64,000 nt of DNA from JACVRW01 sp963751105 (GCA_963751105.1 CAVVTG010000002.1:1302001-1366000); one strand, 5' to 3'; shown: positions 42,367 through 51,652, counted from the stretch's first letter. Notes: a model not told the origin generated them from the sequence alone. A program made the numbers and translations.

Positions 42367-43188
42367 GCCGGCTGCTCGTGGGCCAGGGTGCGGCCGAGCA
42401 CGCGGCGCGCGACCGGCCGGCACGGGGAGAGCGAGAGCGCCCGGTAGGCGGCACCGAGCTTGCGCCGGAAGCGCGACTCGTCGTCCCGGTGGTCGACGCT
42501 GATCCGGGGGATGCGTGAGCGGATCCGCGCTCATCTGTGAGCCGTCCGGCAGCGTGAACCCGTAGGAGTAGCCGGCCTCCGCGGCCGCCTCGGCCACCCG
42601 TCGGTCCCAGACCCCGAAGGGATAGGCGATCGAGTCGCAGCGCCCCAGCCGCTCCCTGATCCGCGAGCGCGAGTCGAACAGCTCCTGCCGCAGCTCCTCG
42701 TCACCGAGCTCGGTCAGCACGGGATGGCTGAGCGTGTGGCTGCCGAACTCGTGCCCGGTCTCGGCCATGGCTTCGACCATGGGCCAGGTGAGCGACCTCA
42801 TCACCTCCGGATACTCCGCCACCCGGCGTTCGACGCGGGGCCAGTCGAGTGCCGTGCCGCGATCGACCCGCGGCGGCAGGAGGAAGAACAGCGCGCTGAA
42901 GCCGTGGGCGTCGAGCAGCGGGCGTGCCGTCGCGTGGTTGTCGACGTAGCCGTCGTCGAAGGTGAGGAAGACCAGCCGTTCGTCGACCCGCGCGCCTCGG
43001 GCCAGGCGCTCGAGGTCGTCCAGCCGGCCGGAGCGGAAGCCCAGCCGCTTCAGCGTCACGAGCTGGCGCTCGAACGCCTCCTCCGACACCGACGTGAAGT
43101 CGGGGCCGTTATCGGCCACCGAGTGGTAACAGAGGAACACCGCGGCCCGGCTGCGATTGCAGAGGGGGCCTCTGGCCCGAGCGGACAT
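42363..43188 (-). pseudogene. Polysaccharide deacetylase with a frameshift near its 3' end
   Basis: The reading frame from the ATG at 43188 has the NodB-type deacetylase motifs: FLCYHSVADNG (about residue 20), the metal-binding TFDDGYVDNH (about 73), EFGSHTLSHPVLTELG (about 131) and IAYPFGVWDRRV. After LPDGSQMSADPLTHP the frame runs on into unrelated sequence. Moving one base restores a natural ending (RISVDHRDDESRFRRKL, stop at 42363). The shift falls at the run of five G at 42506-42510 on the plus strand, where four would keep the frame. It could be a sequencing error or a real inactivating or phase-variable change. The start overlaps the previous stop (TGATG). Confidence 0.8.
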
Positions 43189-44300
43189 CAGACGGCCTCG
43201 TCTCGCGCCAAGAGCTCGTCGTAGATGGCGGCGATGCGATCGAAGATCTTGTCCCGGTTGAAGTCGTCGTCGAGGCGCAGCTTGGCGGCTCGACCGAGAC
43301 GGGCGCGGAGCTCGTGGTCCCCGACTGCGCGCAGCACCCCGACCGAGAGCGCCGCCGGATCGTCCTTCGGCACGAGGATCGCCTCCGCTTCGTCGCTGAC
43401 CACGTCGGGTATCCCGCCGACGGTGGTGGCCACGATCGCGCGCTCGTACGCCATCGCCTCGAGCAGGGCCACGGGCATGCCCTCCGAGGTGGACGGCATC
43501 AGGAAGACGTCGCACCGCGACAGCTCCTCACGGGCGGCCCTGTGGTCGAGCCACCCGGCCCAGCGCACGCCGGGATGGTTCCGCTGGAGCGAGGTCACCT
43601 CGGCAGGCGGGCTCTCCGAGCCCGCAAGCGTCACGTGCAGCTCGGGACACCGTTCGAGGATCTCCGGGAGTGCGCGGAGCAGCACGTCGCCCCCCTTGGC
43701 GGGGTTGTCGAACCCGCCGAGATAAAGGGCGTGCGGCGCGCTGCCGTTCGTCTCGGCCGTGCCGTTCACGCGCGGGGCGAGGTGCACCGCCGGAGCCGCG
43801 TTCGGCACCACGATCACGCCCTCCACGCCGAAGTTCTCCTCGATGCTGTCAGCCCCGGCGCGCGACACGCTGAGCACGACGTCGGCGCGGCGCATGGCCG
43901 CGCCGAACAGCCGTCGCCGGACGGGATCGAGCCGGGCGGCGAAGGCGTCGATGTCGCCGGCCCCGGCGTGCAGCTGCAGCACCACGCGACGGCCCGCCAG
44001 CGCCGCCACCATGACGCACAGCGACTTGCGGTAGATGCTGCCTCGCACGGCGGTATGGACGTGCACGATGCGCGGTCCCTCGCCGCGGCACCATCGTGCC
44101 AGCGAGGCCAGCGCCTTGGCGAACACCAGAATGCGCCCGACGGGCCGGTGGGTCACATAGCTGGCGATGAGGTAGAGGCGGTACCTCGTGGCCAGGGGGG
44201 AGGCGAGCAGGTCTCGCAGCACGGCTTCCATCCCGCCGATGCGGCGGGGATCAGGGCCCACATGGGCGATCTTCGGGCGCGTGCTCGCTCTCGGTGCCAC
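43188..44300 (-). CDS. GT4-family glycosyltransferase
   Basis: The 370-residue protein has the GT-B fold of family 4: N-terminal HVGPDPRRIGGMEAVLRDLL (GG loop binding the acceptor side), a middle linker with VVVPNAAP, and the C-terminal nucleotide-sugar-binding half with LYLGGFDNPAKGGDVLLRAL and the E-x7-E region SEGMPVALLEAMAYERAIV. It adds a sugar to the growing lipid-linked unit at the cytoplasmic face. It overlaps the deacetylase start by one base and is divergent from the wzy-like gene. Confidence 0.92.
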   Translation of the reverse strand: MAPRASTRPKIAHVGPDPRRIGGMEAVLRDLLASPLATRYRLYLIASYVTHRPVGRILVFAKALASLARWCRGEGPRIVHVHTAVRGSIYRKSLCVMVAALAGRRVVLQLHAGAGDIDAFAARLDPVRRRLFGAAMRRADVVLSVSRAGADSIEENFGVEGVIVVPNAAPAVHLAPRVNGTAETNGSAPHALYLGGFDNPAKGGDVLLRALPEILERCPELHVTLAGSESPPAEVTSLQRNHPGVRWAGWLDHRAAREELSRCDVFLMPSTSEGMPVALLEAMAYERAIVATTVGGIPDVVSDEAEAILVPKDDPAALSVGVLRAVGDHELRARLGRAAKLRLDDDFNRDKIFDRIAAIYDELLARDEAV

Positions 44301-44404
44301 GGGTCTCCCTTCTCAACGGACCCCTGGTCGCTGCGCTTGTGGTCGGTCGCGGAACGATTGAAATTAGTGCGTACGCGCGAGCCGACCTCATCCGTTCCCT
44401 TTCT

Positions 44405-45769
44405 GTGGAGCGGATTCGCGCTCATCGACTGCTCGGCGCCTACGGAGCCGGGGGAGGCACCTGGACGCAGGGGAGCAGAAGCTCGCTTCCGCTGGTGGCT
44501 GCCGCCGTTGCGGCGGTGGCCGTCGGCGCCCTCGCGGCGCGCTGGCCGGTCGTCGGCATATCGCTGGGGGCGGCTCTCGCACTGGTGGCGGCGGCCACCC
44601 GCATCTCCCTGCTGAGCGCGGTCCAGTTCCTGCTCATGCTGCTGCCGTGGATGCTCGTCTTCGACGCCTTCATCCCGCCGCTCACCCGCACGTTCGTCAC
44701 GGCCGCGGCCGCGGCCGGCGTGCTCACCCTCTCCGTTCCACTGCAGTACCGGAAGGTGCTGGGCCCCGCCAGCGCGGCCGTGCTGGCCGCTGTGATCGTG
44801 GCCCACGCGGCGGGCGCGACGGACCTCGACCAGTTCACGAAGCTGGCGAAGTTCCTGATCTTTCCCATTCTCGCCGCGGCGGTTCTGAGCAAGCGGGCTC
44901 AGGCCGTACTTCCGCAGATCCGCAACCCCGTGGTGGCGAGCGGGCTCGCGGCCCTGACGGTCCATCTGCTCGTGGTCACCGCCGGGCTGGGCGAGCGCGG
45001 CTACAGGTACGGCGTGGGGGAGAAGATCGGCTTCGGGCCTGAGATCCCGCACGAGCTGGCCCTGCTCGCCGTGGTCATGGCCGCCGCAGGACTCAGCATG
45101 ACCGAACGGGTGTTGCCGCGCGCGGGGCTGTTCGCCCTGGGCGTGCTGCCGGCGCTCATGACCGGGGTTCGCTCCGCGCTCGTGGGAATCGCGCTGATCC
45201 TGGTGGTGATGCTCTACCAGTCGCGCTTCAGCGGACGTTCGCTGGCGGTTCTTGCCATCGTCGCCGCGGTGGCCCTCGGCACGGGCGCCCAGGCGGCGCT
45301 GACCGAGCGGCTCTCCGCGGATGTGGGTGGCGGCGCCACCCTGCAGGGGGTCAGCAACGAGCGCAGCGACATCTGGGCCGCGGCGCTCGGGAGCTGGTGG
45401 GGGCCCGGCCCGGGCACGTGGCTCGTGGGCACCGGTCCCGATTCCATCCCCGAAACCATTCAGCGAGAGCTCGGCTCCCCGCTCATCGGCCACAGCGACG
45501 TGATCGAGATCCTGGTCGAGCTCGGGGCCATCGCCCTCGTGGCCTGGCTGCTGCTGTGGGTGGCCCTGTTCAGGGGCGGGTTGAACCCGATGCTGCTGAT
45601 ACCGGTGGCGGTGTACGCCGTGGTCAACGGCGCGATCGGCTACACCGCCCCGATGGCGATGGCGCTGGTGCTGGCCGCGGCCTGCCGCGCGCCGGAGCGC
45701 TCCCACAGCAGCCCCGCGCCCGAAGCCGCGCCTGCCGGTGCGGCGGCGCCACCGCCGCTGCGGGTCTAG
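44405..45769 (+). CDS. O-antigen ligase/polymerase-like membrane protein (Wzy type)
   Basis: The 454-residue protein has about 10-12 hydrophobic segments with a larger loop near residues 310-370 (LSADVGGGATLQGVSNERSD then GTGPDSIPETI), the typical Wzy/WaaL arrangement. It would polymerise or ligate repeat units outside the membrane. The GTG at 44405 is the first start after the divergent GT4 gene; the frame is open upstream to 44294 but there overlaps the GT4 5' end. Its last codons, PEAAPAGAAAPPPLR, lie inside a duplicated segment repeated 260 bases downstream. Confidence 0.83.
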   Translation: MERIRAHRLLGAYGAGGGTWTQGSRSSLPLVAAAVAAVAVGALAARWPVVGISLGAALALVAAATRISLLSAVQFLLMLLPWMLVFDAFIPPLTRTFVTAAAAAGVLTLSVPLQYRKVLGPASAAVLAAVIVAHAAGATDLDQFTKLAKFLIFPILAAAVLSKRAQAVLPQIRNPVVASGLAALTVHLLVVTAGLGERGYRYGVGEKIGFGPEIPHELALLAVVMAAAGLSMTERVLPRAGLFALGVLPALMTGVRSALVGIALILVVMLYQSRFSGRSLAVLAIVAAVALGTGAQAALTERLSADVGGGATLQGVSNERSDIWAAALGSWWGPGPGTWLVGTGPDSIPETIQRELGSPLIGHSDVIEILVELGAIALVAWLLLWVALFRGGLNPMLLIPVAVYAVVNGAIGYTAPMAMALVLAAACRAPERSHSSPAPEAAPAGAAAPPPLRV

Positions 45770-45934
45770 GCCGGCTGGCCTCGCGCGCTTCTCCAGCGCC
45801 TCACGGGCGCTGGTGCGCTCCGCTCGTTCCTGCGCGCCGGGTCGGCGCGTGGTTCGTTTGGCTGGGAAAGGGGGTGGGCCGAGTCGATGGGAGGCGTCCG
45901 ACGAGTTATGCCCCTATAGGGGCACTAGGTCGTC
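45693..45934 (+). repeat. Direct repeat copy A (3' end of wzy-like gene plus hairpin)
   Basis: This copy contains the last 25 codons or so of the wzy-like gene, its stop, and a trailing segment ending in the hairpin at 45900-45934. Copy B begins 260 bases later. The first parts match at a 260-base offset and the last parts at a 309-base offset, because copy B has about 49 extra bases in the middle. Confidence 0.85.
45900..45934. terminator. Hairpin in repeat copy A
   Basis: The core tgcccctataggggca is a perfect palindrome flanked by gacga and tcgtc, which also pair. It lies about 130 bases after the wzy-like stop and may terminate that transcript. Confidence 0.6.
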
Positions 45935-45952
45935 ATGCGCTGTGGTACGCGT

Positions 45953-46240
45953 CGGAGCGCTCCGGCAGCACCCCCTCGCCCGAAGCCGCGCCTGCCGGCG
46001 CGGCGGCGCCACCGCCGCTGCGGGCCTAGACCGCTCGGTCCCGCGCCTCTGTGGCGACTTCCTCCCGCATGGCGGGAAGAACTCGCGGAGAACGGTCCGG
46101 TCGGAGGGCGGCAGCGCGACGCTGCGCTCCGCTGGTTCCTGCGCGCCGGTCGGCGCGTGGCCCGTCTGGCTGGGGAAGGGTCGAGACCGAGTGGCCCGGC
46201 AGGCGTCCGACGAGTAATGCCCCGAGGGGCACAAGTCGTC
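45953..46240 (+). repeat. Direct repeat copy B
   Basis: This copy repeats the 3' coding end (PEAAPAGAAAPPPLRA then stop) and the trailing segment of copy A, with scattered substitutions and an insert of about 49 bases near 46035-46110. Differences in the coding-like part are few (for example ggt to ggc, gtc to gcc). It ends 7 bases before the stop of the convergent GNAT gene. Confidence 0.85.
46209..46240. terminator. Hairpin in repeat copy B
   Basis: tgcccc and ggggca pair around ga, with outer gacga and tcgtc pairing as in copy A. It may terminate the convergent GNAT gene on the minus strand. Keeping the hairpin while the surrounding bases diverged suggests function. Confidence 0.6.
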
Positions 46241-46246
46241 AGCCGC

Positions 46247-47329
46247 TCAGCCGAGCGAGCTCAGGACCCGGTGCCGGACCGAGGGCGGCATGCGCTTCGC
46301 TGCGCGCGCCGCGGATATCGCGGTCAGGCCGAGGGCGCCACGGGGGACGCCAACGGTCTCCAGACCGGCGTCCTCGGTGGCGAAGCGCTTCTTGTACTCC
46401 TCGTCTCCGCGCAGGAAGGCGTACGCCGACATCCCGTCGTCGAAGGCTCCCTGCATCGTTCGGGCGAGGAGGGTGAGCCCCACGGACCTGCGGTCCCATT
46501 CAGGGTCCCGACCGGACTGGTAGTACCACTCCACATCCCCGAAGCGGAAGCCGTGCCAGGCGGCCACGGGCCGGCCCTCGGCCTCGAGGAACCAGAGCCT
46601 CAGCCAGCCGCGCTCCAGTGCCACGGCGGCGAAGTCGCGGTGAAACGCGCGCCTCCGCTCGTCGAAGGCCCTGGCCTCGCCCCAGCGTGCGTGGTGGAGC
46701 CTGACCAGCGTGTCGAAGTCGTTGTCGAGGCGCTCGGGGTCGTCGGTGAGACGAAAGCTCGCCTCGTGGTCGCGCTGCAGCCGGCGGCGCTTCGTGCGGA
46801 TCTGTCCGCGCAGGTTGCTGCTGCACGACGCGAGGAACTCTTCCCAGGTCGCGCCGTCGATGGGCAGCACGGGATTGGCCTCCTCCTGCAGGACGGGCCC
46901 GGGCAGGAGCCCCTTCGGCAGCCGTTCGGCGAGCAGCAGGTCCCAGCTGCGCCCCTCGTCGGCGAGGGTCTGCCGCAGTGCGGCCGCGGCCAGCGCCGTG
47001 TCCTCGCTCGCGCAGACCGGTCCGAGGACGTCGCCCGCGCCGTGACCCACGAAGCGGAGCATCCGCAGCCGCCCGCGCTGTGACAGGTACAGCGGAAGGA
47101 TCGCGGCGACCGTGCCGTCCGGGCGGCGGCACGCCGTGATCAGGAGCGGACGGCCCTCCCCGAAGTGGTCCCACCACGTGCGGGCCCACTCCCAGGTCGC
47201 GAACGGGTTCCCGCAGCGCTCCGCCAGGGCGGTCCAGTCCTCCCGGAGCGAATCGAGGTCCTCGTGACGCTCCAGGGAGAGACTGCCGTCGGTTTCCGCG
47301 ACGGGCCGAGTGGGGGCCAGCGTGTTCAA
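46247..47329 (-). CDS. GNAT-fold acetyltransferase of the CelD/BcsL type
   Basis: The 360-residue protein resembles the BioF2-like (Acetyltransf_6) GNAT family linked to cellulose and capsule synthesis: FATWEWARTWWDHFGEGRPL at the N-terminus and, in the second GNAT half, LRLWFLEAEGRPVAAWHGFR and VEWYYQSGRDPEWDRRSVG. It may acylate a sugar or amino sugar of the polymer. The TTG start overlaps the upstream kinase stop (TTGA), so translation is coupled to the Wzc-like kinase. Confidence 0.85.
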   Translation of the reverse strand: MNTLAPTRPVAETDGSLSLERHEDLDSLREDWTALAERCGNPFATWEWARTWWDHFGEGRPLLITACRRPDGTVAAILPLYLSQRGRLRMLRFVGHGAGDVLGPVCASEDTALAAAALRQTLADEGRSWDLLLAERLPKGLLPGPVLQEEANPVLPIDGATWEEFLASCSSNLRGQIRTKRRRLQRDHEASFRLTDDPERLDNDFDTLVRLHHARWGEARAFDERRRAFHRDFAAVALERGWLRLWFLEAEGRPVAAWHGFRFGDVEWYYQSGRDPEWDRRSVGLTLLARTMQGAFDDGMSAYAFLRGDEEYKKRFATEDAGLETVGVPRGALGLTAISAARAAKRMPPSVRHRVLSSLG

Positions 47330-48960
47330 GCTGAGTCGCGGACCTTGTTTCGCTGCGACACGTGCCCGCGCACCTCGCGCTCGCCGTCGTTCGAGCGCCC
47401 GGGGTCGGCGCCGTCCTGCGGTTCCGCGAGGAACACGGGGCGCCGGGTGTACTCGTAGCCGCCGCGGCGATCGACGCTGCCGTTCAGCACCACGCCGAGA
47501 ACGGGGGCGTTGACGTTGGCCAACTGGGTCCGGAGGCTCTCGACGGCGTCGCGCTGGCTGTGGCCGAGGCGCACGACGATCACCACGCCGCTGACCATGG
47601 GAACGATCGGGATGGCGTCGGCCACCACGGCTGCCGGCGGCGTGTCGATGATGACCCGGTCGTAGGTCTTCTCGCCCCACTGGATCAGCTTGCGCATGCG
47701 CTGCGACTCGATCAGCTCAGCGGGGTTGGGCGGCAGCGGGCCCGCGGGAATGATGTCCACGCCGCTCACCGTCGTGACGGCGTCCCCGGGGTCGACGACC
47801 CCCGCGAGGATGAGCGAAAGGCCTCCGTCGGGCGCGATGTCCACGTGCTTGGCCAGGGTGGGCCTGCGCATGTCGGCCTCGATGCAGAGCACGCGCTTGC
47901 CGGCCCTCGCCTCTGCGCGGGCGAGGTTCCAGGAGATCGAGGTCTTGCCCTCCTCGGGGCCGGCGGAGGTGACGAGGATCGAGCTGAGCTCCTCGTCGAC
48001 GTTGAAGTAGCGCAGGTTGGTCCGCAGCATCCGGAAGGCCTCTGGGTCGAGGCGCCGGACCGAGGTCGCGTTGGCGATGTCCGCTCGTGCGGTGCCCCGG
48101 TCCTCGGCGATGGCCGCCAGCACGGGCACGTTGAGCAGATCCGTGACGTCCGACGGCTCCCGCAGACGGCGGTCCAGCTGCTCACGGAGCAGGGTGGCCG
48201 CGGCCGCCAGCAGCAGACCGAGGATCAGGCCCAGCGCGATGCTGCGCACGGGCTTGGGCGAGGAGGCCTCGGTGGGTGGCTGAGCGCGCTGCACCACCTC
48301 CGCGTTGCCGGTCTGAAGCGCGGTGAGCAGCTCGAGCTGCCGGGCGCTGTCCTGGAGATCCTGTCCGCCAGGGCCTGCCATCTCCTCCGGGCTCATGGCG
48401 GCCAGCCGCTGCTCGACGAGGTCCAGCGCTTCTCTCACCTTCGCCCGGTCGCTGCGGCGGCGGAAGATGACGTACTCGCTAGCGAAGGTGTTGGCGAGCC
48501 GCGCGGCGAACGCCGGGTTCGTGTCCGTGGCCTTGATCGAGACCACGTCGGACGTTCCCTCCGCCGACACCTCGACCGCCTCCGAGACCTCCTTACGGCC
48601 GAGGCCGGGCTGATCGATCCTCCGCGCCGTGAGGGTGGCGATGGTGTCGAGCCCGACGAGCCTCAGGTTGGTGGCCGCCTGGCGTGTCTCGTCCTCGCCC
48701 TCTTGGAAGAAGGGGGTACCGGTGAACTTGGTGTCGAGACCCGGGTCGCGGAACAACAGGGAGGAGGAGGCCGTGTACTCCTTGCTCTGCAGCAGGGAGA
48801 TGGCCAGTGCGGCGGCCGGCACCAGCACAACGCACAAAAGGATCAGGCCCAGGTTGCGCCGGATGATCGGGATGACCCGCTGGAGCGTGCCTTCGCGACC
48901 ACCGTCTGACGGCCCCGAGCCGCCGGGGCCCGATGTGTTGGGGAGGGTCAAGAGATTCAT
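47326..48960 (-). CDS. Wzc-type chain-length determinant and tyrosine autokinase
   Basis: The 544-residue protein fuses a Wzz domain with a BY-kinase. Membrane helices lie near residues 35-55 (LGLILLCVVLVPAAALAISL) and 240-260 (SIALGLILGLLLAAAATLL), bracketing a periplasmic domain. The cytoplasmic kinase has Walker A SAGPEEGKTS (about residue 337), Walker A' CIEADMRRPT (about 364) and Walker B VIIDTPP (about 440). The C-terminus has only a small tyrosine group (GGYEYTRRP), fewer than in proteobacterial Wzc. It controls polymer length and export. The ATG at 48960 is divergent from the YWTN-repeat gene. Confidence 0.93.
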   Translation of the reverse strand: MNLLTLPNTSGPGGSGPSDGGREGTLQRVIPIIRRNLGLILLCVVLVPAAALAISLLQSKEYTASSSLLFRDPGLDTKFTGTPFFQEGEDETRQAATNLRLVGLDTIATLTARRIDQPGLGRKEVSEAVEVSAEGTSDVVSIKATDTNPAFAARLANTFASEYVIFRRRSDRAKVREALDLVEQRLAAMSPEEMAGPGGQDLQDSARQLELLTALQTGNAEVVQRAQPPTEASSPKPVRSIALGLILGLLLAAAATLLREQLDRRLREPSDVTDLLNVPVLAAIAEDRGTARADIANATSVRRLDPEAFRMLRTNLRYFNVDEELSSILVTSAGPEEGKTSISWNLARAEARAGKRVLCIEADMRRPTLAKHVDIAPDGGLSLILAGVVDPGDAVTTVSGVDIIPAGPLPPNPAELIESQRMRKLIQWGEKTYDRVIIDTPPAAVVADAIPIVPMVSGVVIVVRLGHSQRDAVESLRTQLANVNAPVLGVVLNGSVDRRGGYEYTRRPVFLAEPQDGADPGRSNDGEREVRGHVSQRNKVRDSA

Positions 48961-49158
48961 GTGCCTCGCTCGGTCAATCCTGTTCGTTTCGCGCCACGCC
49001 CCGGCCATCGGGGACGCGGGTGTCTCCCCTAGACAACGCCGAGCGAGTGGCGCCTCTTGCGCACCTTTTTCAATCCGTGCCAGGTCGGGGGACCCACAAG
49101 TACACGCGAGCCGCATTCGTTTGGTTCCGGGCAAGGTCACCTCGCCGACTGGAGCTTC

Positions 49159-50790
49159 TTGGCCGCCCGATCTACTGCCCTGTTCACCGCGCTTCTTGCC
49201 TCGGCGGCCCTGCTGGCCTGCCTGGCGTGCTCGGCCTTCGCGGCCGACCGCGTGTACTGGCTCAATGACGGGTCCGCCAACCGCTTTTCCTTCGCGAACC
49301 TCGACGGGACTGGAGGTGGTCTCCTCAGCACGCCGGGCGCCACGTTCAACCAGCCGCGTGGTGTCGCCATCAACGTGGCGGCCAACAGGATCTACTGGAC
49401 GAACAAGGGCAACAACCTGGTCTCGTTCGCCAACCTCGACGGCAGCGGCGGAGGCGGCAATCTGAACACCGGTCTGGCCACGGTCAGCCAGCCGAACGCG
49501 GCTGCGGTCTATCCGGCGGCGGGAAGGATCTTCTGGGCCAACGAGCTCGGCGACCGGATCTCCTTCGCCAACCTGAACGGCAGCGGCGGCGGCGATCTGA
49601 ACACGGGCGCCGCAACGGTGAATGTCCCCATCGCCCCCGTCGTCGATCCTGGCTCCGCGCGGATCTACTGGGGCAACGCCAACCCGGAGAACAAGATCTC
49701 CTTCGCCAACCTCAACGGGACCGGCGGGGCGGATCTCAACACCGGGGCTGCAACGGTGAACAACCCGCATGGCCTGGCCATCGATCCGGTCGGGGGCAGG
49801 ATCTACTGGGCCAACATCGGCTCACCTACCGGCTCGGTGAGCATCATCTCCTACGCCAACCTGAACGGGAGCGGCGGCGGTGACCTCAACACCGCCGGTG
49901 CCACTGTCAGCACTCCGGTCGGCGTGGCCATCGATCCGACGGCCAGGCGGATCTACTGGGCCAACCAGCTCGGCAACACGATCTCGTTCGCCAGCCTGAA
50001 TGGCACCGGCGGAGGCAATCTGAGCACGCCCGGCGCCACGCTTGCCGGCTCCCGCTCTCCGGTGCTGCTCAAGACCCCGGTCGGCACCGGCGCGCCCGCT
50101 CTGACCGGCGGCTCCGCGTCCGGATCGGCGCTCACCTGCTCGCCCGGCTCCTGGGCGGCGGACCTGCTGGGCTCCTGGCTCTACCGCGCGCCCCAGAGGC
50201 TCGCCTACTCCTGGACCCGCAACGGCGCCACCGTTCCCGGCGCGACCGGCAATACCTACACCGCCACGGCGGGGGGCAGCTACGCCTGCAGCGTGACCGC
50301 CTCCAACCCGGCCGGCAGCTCGTCACAGACGAGCGCTGCCCACGCCGTATCGCCGCCCGCCTTCGGCCCCAGGACGCTCGTGACGATACGCCCGCCGGCC
50401 CGGCGGATCCCGAGTCGCGGTCCGGTCAAGGTCGTCGTCGTGAACAAGAACAGCTTCACCGTGTCGGCGAAGCTCTCGATGCGCGTGACCGCCCGGCGGA
50501 TTCCGAGTGGCGGGCCGGTCAGGGTGCTCGTAACGAACGGCAACGCCTTCCCGGTCACGGGGAGCGTCTCGGCCGCGCGCGCCCGGAAGATAACGATCAG
50601 GGCGAAGCCCTTCTCGGTTCGCGCACAGGCGAAGAAGCGCGTCTCCCTGAAGCTGCCGAAGGCCGCGCGCAAGCAGCTCAAGCGCACGAAGAAGCTGTCG
50701 GTGCGGCTCACCCTGAAGGTCAAGGACCCGGCGGGGAACACCCGCACCATCAGGAAGAACTTCGTCCTGAGGCTGAAGAGGTCGCGCTGA
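49159..50790 (+). CDS. Secreted YWTN-like beta-propeller repeat protein
   Basis: The 543-residue protein has a signal peptide (AARSTALFTALLASAALLAC) and then six or so tandem repeats of about 45 residues (residues about 30-300) of the form RIYWANxxGNxISFANLNG followed by GGGDLNTGAATVxxPxGVAI. These match LDL-receptor YWTD/YWTN-type beta-propeller blades. An Ig/PKD-like region follows (about 320-400, SWTRNGATVPGATGNTYTA). The C-terminus is basic. I chose the TTG at 49159 as start because it begins the signal peptide after ggagc. It is probably extracellular and binds a partner or the glycan; no enzyme motif is seen. Confidence 0.78.
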   Translation: MAARSTALFTALLASAALLACLACSAFAADRVYWLNDGSANRFSFANLDGTGGGLLSTPGATFNQPRGVAINVAANRIYWTNKGNNLVSFANLDGSGGGGNLNTGLATVSQPNAAAVYPAAGRIFWANELGDRISFANLNGSGGGDLNTGAATVNVPIAPVVDPGSARIYWGNANPENKISFANLNGTGGADLNTGAATVNNPHGLAIDPVGGRIYWANIGSPTGSVSIISYANLNGSGGGDLNTAGATVSTPVGVAIDPTARRIYWANQLGNTISFASLNGTGGGNLSTPGATLAGSRSPVLLKTPVGTGAPALTGGSASGSALTCSPGSWAADLLGSWLYRAPQRLAYSWTRNGATVPGATGNTYTATAGGSYACSVTASNPAGSSSQTSAAHAVSPPAFGPRTLVTIRPPARRIPSRGPVKVVVVNKNSFTVSAKLSMRVTARRIPSGGPVRVLVTNGNAFPVTGSVSAARARKITIRAKPFSVRAQAKKRVSLKLPKAARKQLKRTKKLSVRLTLKVKDPAGNTRTIRKNFVLRLKRSR

Positions 50791-50814
50791 TACCAGGCCG
50801 TGCCGGCCGACCAT

Positions 50815-50849
50815 GTGACATTGACGTCGTCATAGAGCGTCAACGTCAC
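50815..50849. terminator. Hairpin between convergent YWTN and wecG-like genes
   Basis: gtgacattgacg (50815-50826) pairs with cgtcaacgtcac (50838-50849) in 11 of 12 positions around an 11-base loop. It lies between the two convergent stops and probably ends both transcripts. Confidence 0.7.
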
Positions 50850-50902
50850 ACGGTCGCCGAAGCGCCAGTCGCGGTCATCGCCGAGCGCTGGACTGCCGCT
50901 GC

Positions 50903-51652
50903 TCAGCGGGTCGCGCGCCGGCTGACCAGCGCGACGGCCAGCATCCAGGCGAAGCGGGTGTTCGTCACCGCGTAGCGGCGGAACATGCGCCGGGGCTCCT
51001 GCAGCAGCCGGAAGAGCCACTCGAGGCCCAGCCGCTGCCAGGTGACCGGCGCGCGGCGCGTCAGGCCCGCGATCACGTCCACGGCGCCGCCCACGCCCAT
51101 CACGAACGGGGCGCCGAGCTCGGGCCCGCGCTCGGCCAGGAAGTACTCCTTGCGCGGCGTGCTCATCGCGACGAAGACCATGTGCGGCCGTGTGGCGCGG
51201 ATCTCGGCACACACCTCGGGCTCCTCCTCCGGGGAGAAGTATCCGTTGTGACAGCCGGCGATCGGCAGCCCGGGGTAGCGCTCGCGGATTCGTGCGATCG
51301 CCTGGTCGAGCACGTCGTCGCGCGCGCCGAGGATGTAGACGCGGTACTGCTTCTGCTCGGCCACGCCGAGCAGCTCCTCCATCAGATCGATGCCGGCAAC
51401 CCGCTCGGGCAGTGGATCGCCGAGCACGCGTGAAGCCCAGATCACGCCCTGACCGTCGGCGTTCACCAGCTGGCAGCCCTCGACGATCTCCCGCAGACGG
51501 TGGTCGTCGCGCAGGCTCACCAGCTTGGCGGTGTTGATGGCCATGTGCTGGCTGTAGACCCCGGTGGAGATCAGGTCTTCGACTCTGGCCACGGTCTCCC
51601 GCATCCCGACCCGGTCGATGCTGCAGCCGAGGACCTCGGCGCGCGGGGTCAA
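50903..51652 (-). CDS. WecG/TagA/CpsF-family glycosyltransferase
   Basis: The 249-residue protein is a GT26-type enzyme, which adds N-acetylmannosamine or its uronic acid (or glucose) to a lipid-linked first sugar. Family segments are present: INTAKLVSLRDD, QLVNADGQGVIWASRVLG, VYILGARDDVL, GCHNGYFSPEEE and MVFVAMSTPRKEYFLAERG. The TTG start at 51652 overlaps the wecB stop (TTGA). The neighbouring epimerase supplies UDP-ManNAc, so a ManNAc transferase is the likeliest role. Confidence 0.92.
   Translation of the reverse strand: MTPRAEVLGCSIDRVGMRETVARVEDLISTGVYSQHMAINTAKLVSLRDDHRLREIVEGCQLVNADGQGVIWASRVLGDPLPERVAGIDLMEELLGVAEQKQYRVYILGARDDVLDQAIARIRERYPGLPIAGCHNGYFSPEEEPEVCAEIRATRPHMVFVAMSTPRKEYFLAERGPELGAPFVMGVGGAVDVIAGLTRRAPVTWQRLGLEWLFRLLQEPRRMFRRYAVTNTRFAWMLAVALVSRRATR

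Noticed and set aside
50790..50902. Open minus-strand frame reading WRFGDRVTLTLYDDVNV
   Set aside because: It has a plausible protein-like composition but no start or stop of its own and runs antisense to the YWTN gene. The hairpin at 50815-50849 explains part of the pattern.
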